A stretch of 64,000 nt of DNA from Gemmata massiliana (lineage in GTDB: Bacteria > Planctomycetota > Planctomycetia > Gemmatales > Gemmataceae), in NCBI RefSeq assembly GCF_901538265.1, contig NZ_LR593886.1, positions 7,647,738 to 7,711,737 on the forward strand, read 5' to 3'. Position 1 is the stretch's first letter; each line of letters opens with the position of its first letter. Under the pieces are notes generated by a model. It had not been told where the DNA came from. It saw only the letters and a program-made list of their open reading frames with translations, and did not search any database. This document shows, one piece after another, positions 16,380 to 22,507 of the stretch. The position numbers and the translations under genes were made by a program.

Positions 16380-17678
16380 ATGCCTTCGGACCGCACCACC
16401 GGTGACTCTGGCGGACGCCGCCCACCCGGAACCGCCGGCCGCAACCGCAACGCATATTGCTCGTTTTGCCGCCGCAGCCACCGCGACGTCGGCCCCCTCG
16501 TCGAAGGACCGGGCGACGTCTACATCTGCGGCGAGTGCATCGAGCTGTGCCAGTCGATCATCGACCAGGAGAAGAAGCGCCGCGGCCCGGCCAAGGCGTC
16601 CGCGTCCAACACGCCGGCCCCGCGCAGCATTAAGGAAAAGCTCGACGGGTACGTGATCGGGCAGCAGCGCGCGAAGAAGGTGCTCTCCGTCGCGGTCCAC
16701 AACCACTACAAGCGCCTCAGCCTCGACGCCAGCAGCCGGCACGAGGTCGAGATCGAGAAGAGCAACATCCTCTTCGTCGGCCCGACCGGGAGCGGTAAGA
16801 CGCTCCTCGCCCGCACGCTCGCGAAGATCCTCGACGTGCCGTTCGCGATCGGCGACGCGACCACGCTCACCGAGGCCGGGTACGTCGGCGAGGACGTCGA
16901 GAACCTGCTCCTCAAGTTGCTCCACGCCGCGGACTTCGACATCGAAGCGGCGCAGCGCGGCATCATCTACATCGACGAAATCGACAAAATCGCGAAGACG
17001 AGCCAGAACGTCTCGATTACCCGTGACGTGTCCGGCGAAGGCGTGCAGCAGGCCCTGCTGAAGATGCTCGAAGGGACCGTGAGTAACGTCCCCCCGCAGG
17101 GCGGGCGCAAGCACCCGGAGCAGCAGTACATTCAGGTCGATACGTCCAACATCCTGTTCATCTGCGGCGGCACGTTCGTCGGCCTCGAGGACATCATCTC
17201 GCGGCGCCTGGGGCGCAAGTCGATCGGCTTCGGCGCGGTCGATAAGGAGCACCGGGAGAAGTCGCTGGGCGAGCTCCTGAGCCAAGTCACCGCCGACGAC
17301 CTGATCGAGTTCGGGATGATCCCGGAGTTCGTGGGGCGGTTGCCGGTTCTGGCCCCGCTCGATCCGCTCGACGAGGAAGCGATGCTCCGCATCCTCACCG
17401 AACCGAAGAACGCGCTGGTGCGGCAGTACCAGAAGCTCTTCGAGATGGAAGGCGCCGAGGTCGAGTTCGAGATCAACGCCCTGAAAGAGATCGCGCGGCT
17501 GGCGAAGGCCCGCGACACGGGCGCCCGCGGGCTGCGGGCCATCGTGGAAGACGTGATGCTCGACGTGATGTACGACCTGCCCGAAATGGAACACAAGGGC
17601 AAGCACATAATCACCGCCGAGGTGGTCCGCGGGGAGCGCAAGTTGGGCGAGAAGAAGCCCGGCAAGAAGAGCGCGTGA
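16380..17678 (+). CDS. clpX: ATP-dependent Clp protease ATP-binding subunit ClpX
   Basis: A 432-residue AAA+ unfoldase. The N-terminal C4 zinc finger ([14 protein letters not shown]...CGECIELC, about 22-55) is the ClpX-specific substrate/adaptor domain. Walker A is GPTGSGKT, Walker B is IIYIDEIDK, and the ClpP-docking loop I-G-F is present in RKSIGFGAV. The sensor-2 region [18 protein letters not shown] is near the C-terminus. The start is set by GGGGAG just upstream. It partners with ClpP in regulated proteolysis; clpP is not adjacent. A classic intrinsic terminator follows. Confidence 0.97.
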   Translation: MPSDRTTGDSGGRRPPGTAGRNRNAYCSFCRRSHRDVGPLVEGPGDVYICGECIELCQSIIDQEKKRRGPAKASASNTPAPRSIKEKLDGYVIGQQRAKKVLSVAVHNHYKRLSLDASSRHEVEIEKSNILFVGPTGSGKTLLARTLAKILDVPFAIGDATTLTEAGYVGEDVENLLLKLLHAADFDIEAAQRGIIYIDEIDKIAKTSQNVSITRDVSGEGVQQALLKMLEGTVSNVPPQGGRKHPEQQYIQVDTSNILFICGGTFVGLEDIISRRLGRKSIGFGAVDKEHREKSLGELLSQVTADDLIEFGMIPEFVGRLPVLAPLDPLDEEAMLRILTEPKNALVRQYQKLFEMEGAEVEFEINALKEIARLAKARDTGARGLRAIVEDVMLDVMYDLPEMEHKGKHIITAEVVRGERKLGEKKPGKKSA

Positions 17679-17700
17679 GTATCGGGGGAGGGTGAGCAAC

Positions 17701-17740
17701 GAGCGCCCGCGGGTCGGACCCCGCGGGCGCTCTCGTTTTT
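17701..17740 (+). terminator. Intrinsic terminator of clpX
   Basis: A 13-bp perfect GC-rich stem (GAGCGCCCGCGGG with CCCGCGGGCGCTC) and a 6-nt loop are followed by TCGTTTTT. Confidence 0.88.
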
Positions 17741-17836
17741 GTGCCTTCAACGGCCGCAGGAATTCTCGAACGGACCACGTCCTTTCTCCGCGTCCCGGAC
17801 CTCGCCAGAAGCGCCGTATGAATACGCCGAAACTAT

Positions 17837-17865
17837 TTGTATTCCTTTGTCCACTATCGTATAAT
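17837..17865 (+). promoter_or_regulatory. Sigma-70-like promoter upstream of the Uma2 gene
   Basis: TTGTAT (17837-17842) and TATAAT (17860-17865) are separated by exactly 17 nt. The spacer and -10, TTTGTCCACTATCGTATAAT, recur on the minus strand at 52199-52218 upstream of cbiO. It predicts a leader of about 300 nt to the ATG at 18170. Confidence 0.65.
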
Positions 17866-18106
17866 TTGTTTGTGGGCACGGGACGTGGTGCTTGCTGCGC
17901 TGCGAAATGACGCTCGACGAGCAAAATTTGTGGCCGGATGTGGGCCAAAATCACAGAAATGTTAGCCGTTGTTGGCCGCTGACAAGGGGGCATTTAAACA
18001 GTAATAAGCCCGAAGTTACTAAAGCAATGAATGTTACGTCATCGGCAAAGATCGCGGTCCGATGCGATGTACCCACTCCTCCCGAAAAGTTAGCAATTGT
18101 TACTTT
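17837..18106 (+). repeat. Dispersed paired-box intergenic element, copy 2
   Basis: Box B is GAAATGTTAGCCGTTGTTGG at 17955-17974, preceded by GGATGTGGGCCAAAATCAC. Box A is CCCGAAAAGTTAGCAATTGT at 18081-18100. The GTTAGC cores are 128 nt apart. Both boxes and the GGATRTGGGYCRAAATCAC block recur in copy 3 (minus strand, 33219-33382). The element begins with the promoter at 17837. Confidence 0.7.
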
Positions 18107-18169
18107 CGATCGGAGAGCGAGCCAGAACTAAGATCGAAACGGCCACTTCAACATCGTGTAAGTGCGAGT

Positions 18170-18811
18170 ATGAACATTCGCTTTCACCCGCCCGTGCGAA
18201 CCGTCGCCGATCTGCTCCACCGCCTCGGGGACATTCCGGCAGACCGCGTTCGGTTCAACCCGGTTCCGGGCACCGCGACCGTTGAAGACCTTTTGCGCGA
18301 CGAAAATCGCCGGTGCGAATTGGTCGACGAAACTCTCGTGGAGAAGCCGATGGGGGTCCGAGAATCGCTCCTCGCGATCTACCTGGGCGAGTTAATCGGC
18401 CCGCTCGTGCGGCGCCAGAATCTCGGAATCCTGACCGGTGCGGACGGAACTTACGAACTGCTCTCTGGTCTGGTCCGGTTGCCGGATCTGGCCTTTGTTT
18501 CGTGGGACCGCTTACCGGGTCGGCGCCTCCCGGACGAACCGGTGCCGAACGTCGTGCCGGACTTGGCCGTGGAAGTGCTGAGCGCGAGTAACACGCTCGG
18601 CGAAATGGCCCGCAAGCGCGGCGAATATTTCAAAGCCGGCGTGCGGCTCGTGTGGGAGATCGATCCTCGGGCACGCACCGTTCGTGTTTACTCGTCAGAA
18701 GTTGCGTTCGCCGATCTGACCGGGGCCGATACGCTCGACGGCGGAACAGTTTTGCCGGGCTTCACACAGTCGCTCGTTCAGTTCTTCGCGGAACTCGATC
18801 GCCACGGTTAG
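18170..18811 (+). CDS. Uma2 family protein (DUF820, PD-(D/E)XK-like putative endonuclease)
   Basis: A 213-residue protein. Family landmarks are CELVDETLVEKPMG (E-L-x-x-G/E-x-L/I-x-x-K/M-P-x-G) near residue 45, LPDLAFVSWDRLP, and PDLAVEVLSASNTLGEMARKRGEYFKAGVRLVWEIDP, in which PDLAVEVLS...K-x-x-x-Y forms the PD-(D/E)XK-like core. The Uma2 fold is nuclease-like and the family is greatly expanded in planctomycetes and cyanobacteria, but no physiological role is established. A 300-nt leader with paired boxes precedes it. Confidence 0.85.
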   Translation: MNIRFHPPVRTVADLLHRLGDIPADRVRFNPVPGTATVEDLLRDENRRCELVDETLVEKPMGVRESLLAIYLGELIGPLVRRQNLGILTGADGTYELLSGLVRLPDLAFVSWDRLPGRRLPDEPVPNVVPDLAVEVLSASNTLGEMARKRGEYFKAGVRLVWEIDPRARTVRVYSSEVAFADLTGADTLDGGTVLPGFTQSLVQFFAELDRHG

Positions 18812-18921
18812 AACGATTCGCGCCGTGTCGCGTGCCGGCGCGGTTCGTGTTGCACGCGGGGGCGATTCTGGGTCTACTCTGCCAACGTCCGGAGGACCGA
18901 CTTGAGCGGAGAAATGAGAAC

Positions 18922-20196
18922 ATGACCACATCACGGATGATACTCGGTGTCGCGACGGGTTTCGCGCTGGTGCTCGCGATCGGATGTGGTTCAAAGCCAG
19001 AACCGGCTCCAGCCCCATCAAGCGCTCTCGAACCCGATCCGAAGCCGAACGACCCCTCTTCTGCGTCGCCGGAACAGAAGGCAGTGGTTGAGGCGCCAAA
19101 AGCCGGCGAGCCGAAAGTTGCCTGGGAGCTGGACGCGGACAAGCACGTGATCCCCGCCGCGCCCGTTCGCGGGAGCATCGCGGGCGTCGAACTGGTGCCG
19201 GAGGTTGCGGTAACGAATGACGACCTGGCGTTTCGCCTGACGAAGCCCGGCGCGCTGATGCCGGAGCGGTCGGTGTCGATCAAATTCCCGGCAGGCCAAC
19301 AATCCCTGGGTCGCAACTGGAAGGTGAAGGGGGGCGACGAACCGGGGCCGAAGGTGCCGGAAGTGTGGATCGAGGTCCAGGGACAACCGATTCACCTGCA
19401 CCCCTCCGGGTACGCGATGACGCTCGAACTCGGCGCGCGCAAAGACGGGAAAGTGAACGGCAAGATTTACATCAGCTTGCCGGACAAGGATCAAACGGTG
19501 CTCGCGGGCACCTTTGCGGCGGACTACACCCGCTTACACACCGAGAAACCCGGTTCGGACGAGGTGCCCTACGTTACCGGTGAAGTGACCGTCACCGGGG
19601 CGCCCGCGAGTGCCGAACTGCGGGTCGCGTATGCCGCGTTCTTGCCCACGGGACCGGTGGCGTTCAAGGAACTGCAACTCGCGGCCGATCCGCTGCCGAT
19701 CGAGCAGGCACGCTGGACGAGTGACAACGAGAAGCCGCGCTCCAGCACGCTGCTCCCCGGCGACGGTAAGGCGCGCCCGTTCCGCTACGAGCACGCGAAA
19801 CTTCCGCCCGGTCGTTATTTGCTCTCGGCCGCCGTCACGGGCGGTCCGGCCGTGTGGAAATGGGTCGACGTCGCCGCAACCGGCACGCTGACGGAGAACT
19901 TCACACTCGACGCATCGAAGACGGGTGGACTCGAAATCACAGCCCCGCAAGGCGCGACTGGCAAAGTGTTTCTCGCTCCCGCCGATGAACCGAACCGGCC
20001 GACTTTGGACGCCCGGCTGTTCGAGGGCATCTCGATTCAGGTCGTGCGCACCGAAGTTGAAGTGATTGGTGGCAAAGCGATTGTGAAGAACCTCGGTCCG
20101 GGTCGTTACGAAGTGCGATTGGGCGATGAGCGCCGGTTTGTGGACGTCGTCGCCGGCAAGACCGCCGAAGTGAACATGACGCCGCCGAAGAAGTGA
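18922..20196 (+). CDS. Putative lipoprotein, secreted, function unknown
   Basis: A 424-residue protein starting at ATG 18922. The hydrophobic leader ILGVATGFALVLAIGC ends in a plausible lipobox (L-A-I-G-C), followed by a Pro/Ala-rich linker (KPEPAPAPSSALEPDPKPND). The body is beta-rich: LHPSGYAMTLELGARKDGKV, YVTGEVTVTGAP and LPPGRYLLSAAVTGGPAVWKWVDV look like repeated immunoglobulin/CNA-B-like sheets. The C-terminal GPGRYEVRLGDERRFVDVVAGKTAEVNM resembles a PEGA/carboxypeptidase-regulatory-like strand order. No enzyme motif is seen. The 5' extension of the open frame to 18652 overlaps the Uma2 gene and is discarded. Confidence 0.65.
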   Translation: MTTSRMILGVATGFALVLAIGCGSKPEPAPAPSSALEPDPKPNDPSSASPEQKAVVEAPKAGEPKVAWELDADKHVIPAAPVRGSIAGVELVPEVAVTNDDLAFRLTKPGALMPERSVSIKFPAGQQSLGRNWKVKGGDEPGPKVPEVWIEVQGQPIHLHPSGYAMTLELGARKDGKVNGKIYISLPDKDQTVLAGTFAADYTRLHTEKPGSDEVPYVTGEVTVTGAPASAELRVAYAAFLPTGPVAFKELQLAADPLPIEQARWTSDNEKPRSSTLLPGDGKARPFRYEHAKLPPGRYLLSAAVTGGPAVWKWVDVAATGTLTENFTLDASKTGGLEITAPQGATGKVFLAPADEPNRPTLDARLFEGISIQVVRTEVEVIGGKAIVKNLGPGRYEVRLGDERRFVDVVAGKTAEVNMTPPKK

Positions 20197-20202
20197 AGAA
20201 CC

Positions 20203-20242
20203 TAACCCCCTGACCCCCTTCCCTAAAAAGGTAAGGGGGAAA
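20203..20242. repeat. Dispersed CCTAACCCCCTGACCCCCTT repeat
   Basis: CCTAACCCCCTGACCCCCTT is followed by CCCTAAAAAGGTAAGGGGG, which also forms a weak hairpin. It is the same family as the two copies at 12055-12295. Confidence 0.55.
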
Positions 20243-20282
20243 GAGCCACACAAACAGGGGCGTAGAATGAGCGCAAAGGCTC

Positions 20283-20594
20283 TCAGAACGCGGCTTGTGA
20301 CACGACCAGTTTGACGCCGGTCACGAAGTTCTTCACCTTCTCGCGGTACTCGACCATGTGCGGTGCCGCGCTGTGTGCGTAGAGGGCTTCGACGCTCTCC
20401 CACTTCTCAACCACTGTTACCACGTTGTCGCGCGGGCCGTCCTGCACCGCGACCGTTGTCGGGACATCGATCGTGGCTACGTACTCGATGCACCCGGCTT
20501 CCGCTCGCACGAGCGGTGTGACCCACCGGAACACTTCCAGATAGGGTTCGCGCACTCCGGGGTGAAGTGTGATCGTCGCAATAACGTGAATCAT
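20283..20594 (-). CDS. Antibiotic biosynthesis monooxygenase (ABM) family protein
   Basis: A 103-residue single ferredoxin-like ABM domain: MIHVIATITLHPG, then VTPLVRAEAGCIEYVA (the E-x-G-C-x-x-Y signature), VVTVVEKWESVEALYAHSAAPHM (W-x-x-x-x-x-x-x-H) and a final VVSQAAF strand. Such proteins (YgiN-like) act on quinols or aromatic compounds without cofactor, usually as dimers. It lies 45 bp downstream of the start side of nothing obvious and 87 bp from the convergent lipoprotein gene; it may be co-transcribed with the SRAP gene upstream on the same strand. Confidence 0.88.
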   Translation of the reverse strand: MIHVIATITLHPGVREPYLEVFRWVTPLVRAEAGCIEYVATIDVPTTVAVQDGPRDNVVTVVEKWESVEALYAHSAAPHMVEYREKVKNFVTGVKLVVSQAAF

Positions 20595-20639
20595 TGGGTT
20601 CCTTGGCGTCTCTGCAAACGGGGAAGCAACCGAATTTGG

Positions 20640-21323
20640 TTATAGCGGGCCGGCGAGCGGCACGAGCAGGTCCGCGTCGTCTTCGACCGGATCGTTTACC
20701 CGGGTGCCGATCGGCCAGCACTTCATCTGGTCGGCCGGATAAGGAGTGAAGCGCGAGAGCAGTTTTTCGGGATTCGCCTCGTTGGGATCGAGCCACGCGG
20801 CGAAGTGCTCCTCACCTACAACGACCGGCATACGCTCGTCCATCGGCTTCACCAGCGCGTTCGAGGGCATCGTCAGCACCGAGACCGTTTCAACCGGCCC
20901 ACGGGGGCTGTCCCACTGGTCCCAAATGCCGGCGCACACGAACACTCCGTTTCCCGACGGGCGGAAGTAATAAGGCTGTTTCCGCCGGAGGCCCGGCTTC
21001 CAGCCGTAGAAACCGCTCGCGGGGACCAGGCACCGGCGCGACTGAAACGCACTGCGAAACGAGGGCTTTTGTGCCACAGTTTCGGATCGCGCGTTCACGA
21101 ACCCTTCGTGGGCCGGATCGGTGTTCCAGTGGGGAACGAGTCCCCAACGCAGGTCCGCCAGTTCGCGTGCGCCGTTCGTTAATCGCACAACGGGAACGTC
21201 GTGTAGCGGCGCGACGTTGTATCGTGTCCTCGATAGCGACCGGGCGTTGTTCGCGCCGGGCGCCAGACCGAATAGAGCGGCGAGTTCCGATTCCGTGGCA
21301 GTAATGACGAGTCGCGCGGGCAT
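20640..21323 (-). CDS. SRAP-family protein (YedK/HMCES-like) lacking most catalytic residues
   Basis: A 227-residue SOS-response-associated peptidase-family protein. The fold is evident from VNARSETVAQKPSFRSAF, RRCLVPASGFYGWK and ERMPVVV. In active YedK, Cys2, Asn75, Arg77, Glu105 and His160 act in crosslinking to abasic sites. Here the aligned positions (offset of two after position 2) are Pro2, Asn77, Arg79, Gly107 and Asp162: Cys, Glu and His are missing, whereas the DNA-contacting Asn and Arg are kept. The N-terminus is MPAR instead of MCGR, and no upstream start restores a Cys at position 2. It is probably a DNA-binding, non-crosslinking paralogue. Confidence 0.85.
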   Translation of the reverse strand: MPARLVITATESELAALFGLAPGANNARSLSRTRYNVAPLHDVPVVRLTNGARELADLRWGLVPHWNTDPAHEGFVNARSETVAQKPSFRSAFQSRRCLVPASGFYGWKPGLRRKQPYYFRPSGNGVFVCAGIWDQWDSPRGPVETVSVLTMPSNALVKPMDERMPVVVGEEHFAAWLDPNEANPEKLLSRFTPYPADQMKCWPIGTRVNDPVEDDADLLVPLAGPL

Positions 21324-21639
21324 GGGGCGTCCGGGTTGGTGTGAGGGCGCGGAGCATACCGCGCACCCGGTGGTGAGCCGATGTCGGTGGGCAAACCCCG
21401 CAAGGGCGGGGTATTCGCTATGAAACGCGCCCGCGGCCCTTGCAAGTAGCGCCACTACCCTCGCGGTTCCTTCACCGTGACGGGCTTCTTGACGTTCGAC
21501 ATTGCGTTCACCCGTGGGAAAGGAACGGCGGGTTCCCACAATACCACCCGGGAGAACCGCGGGGTAACGCTTTCTCAGTTGCGTTCTCGTCAACCTGGTT
21601 CGACAATTTCTGCGTGTTCTCTCCAACCCGGAGCCTCTC
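21324..21639. other. 316-bp intergenic region, divergent
   Basis: The gap lies between the divergent SRAP and DUF1080 genes. It contains a small hairpin (ACCCCGC, loop AAGG, GCGGGGT at 21395-21412) resembling hairpins at 33189 and 61827. I see no gene or clear promoter. Confidence 0.45.
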
Positions 21640-22413
21640 ATGGCGAATAAGCGTTTAGTGATTCTGGCGGCGGTCGGCGGGGCGGTCGCCGCGTTCGGCG
21701 TAATGACCGCGTGCGCGGCGCTGCAACGGGAGTACAAGAGCGGGATCGTGTGGCCGGAACCGGCGGTGGTCATCCCCGGTAAGACGGACAGCGAACCGCC
21801 CTCGGACGCGACCGTACTCTTCGATGGCAAAGACCTCTCGAAGTGGGCCAACGGCGACAAGTGGGAAATCAAGGACGGCTATGCCGTGGTGCAGAAATCG
21901 GACATCGTCACGAAGGACTCGTTCGGCGACTACCAGTTGCACGTCGAGTTCGCGACGCCGGAGAAGGTTAGTGGAAGCGGCCAGGGGCGCGGGAACAGCG
22001 GCGTGTTCCTGGCGAACCGCTACGAGGTGCAGGTGCTCGACTCCTTCGACAACAAGACGTACTTCGACGGCCAGTGCGGGAGCCTCTACAAGCAGACACC
22101 GCCGATGGTGAACGCTTGCAAGAAGCCGGGCGAGTGGCAGACCTACGACATCCTCTTCACCGCACCGCGGTTCGACGAGGCCGCGAAGGAAGTGAAGGTT
22201 CTGACGCCCGGGTACGTCACGGTGATTCACAACGGCGTCGCGGTGCAGAACCACTTCGCGCTGCAGGGCAACACGAACTACGACCGCCCGGCGGCCTACG
22301 AGAAGCACCCGCTGAAGCAGCCGATCCGCCTCCAGAACCACAGCAACCCGGTGAAGTACCGGAACATCTGGATTCGCGAGATCAAGGCACTCGAAGGCAA
22401 GAAGCCGCAGTAA
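21640..22413 (+). CDS. DUF1080 (3-keto-disaccharide hydrolase-type) secreted protein
   Basis: A 257-residue protein with an N-terminal hydrophobic segment ending TACAAL, so either a lipoprotein or a cleaved signal. The DUF1080 lamin-G/concanavalin-like sheet is recognisable from TVLFDGKDLSKWANGDKWEIKDG, YQLHVEFATPEK, RGNSGVFLANRYEVQVLDSF, and RLQNHSNPVKYRNIWIREIK at the end. The family is very abundant in planctomycetes and some members hydrolyse 3-keto-glycosides in periplasmic sugar breakdown. No other sugar gene is next to it. Confidence 0.88.
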   Translation: MANKRLVILAAVGGAVAAFGVMTACAALQREYKSGIVWPEPAVVIPGKTDSEPPSDATVLFDGKDLSKWANGDKWEIKDGYAVVQKSDIVTKDSFGDYQLHVEFATPEKVSGSGQGRGNSGVFLANRYEVQVLDSFDNKTYFDGQCGSLYKQTPPMVNACKKPGEWQTYDILFTAPRFDEAAKEVKVLTPGYVTVIHNGVAVQNHFALQGNTNYDRPAAYEKHPLKQPIRLQNHSNPVKYRNIWIREIKALEGKKPQ

Positions 22414-22420
22414 CGGCGCG

Positions 22421-22451
22421 GTAGCTCCCGACCTCAAGGCTCGGGAGCTAC
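22421..22451 (+). terminator. Hairpin after DUF1080 gene
   Basis: A perfect 11-bp stem (GTAGCTCCCGA with TCGGGAGCTAC) and 9-nt loop lie 8 bp after the stop. The downstream T content is low (TCTGCT), so termination may be weak or act on the convergent ECF-WD40 gene. Confidence 0.5.
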
Positions 22452-22507
22452 TCTGCTCCGCCGAACTGGTTGCGGGTATCGGCGGGCGAGGTACAATCGC
22501 AGCGTCG

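Larger units (their letters stand above)
17679..18169. other. 491-bp intergenic region with terminator, promoter and paired-box element copy 2
   Basis: The gap after clpX contains its terminator, then lower-GC DNA with a strong sigma-70-like promoter and paired boxes before the Uma2 gene. A 79-codon plus-strand frame (17892-18131) has no family features and is not called. Confidence 0.65.

Noticed and set aside
16260-17993. 577-codon minus-strand ORF opposite clpX
   Set aside because: The plus strand encodes an unambiguous ClpX; the antisense translation has no family features.
17892-18131. 79-codon plus-strand ORF before the Uma2 gene
   Set aside because: It lies in the paired-box element leader. 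A shared peptide-like MLAVVG reading of the boxes was considered, but frames and stops differ between copies, so the conservation is at DNA or RNA level.
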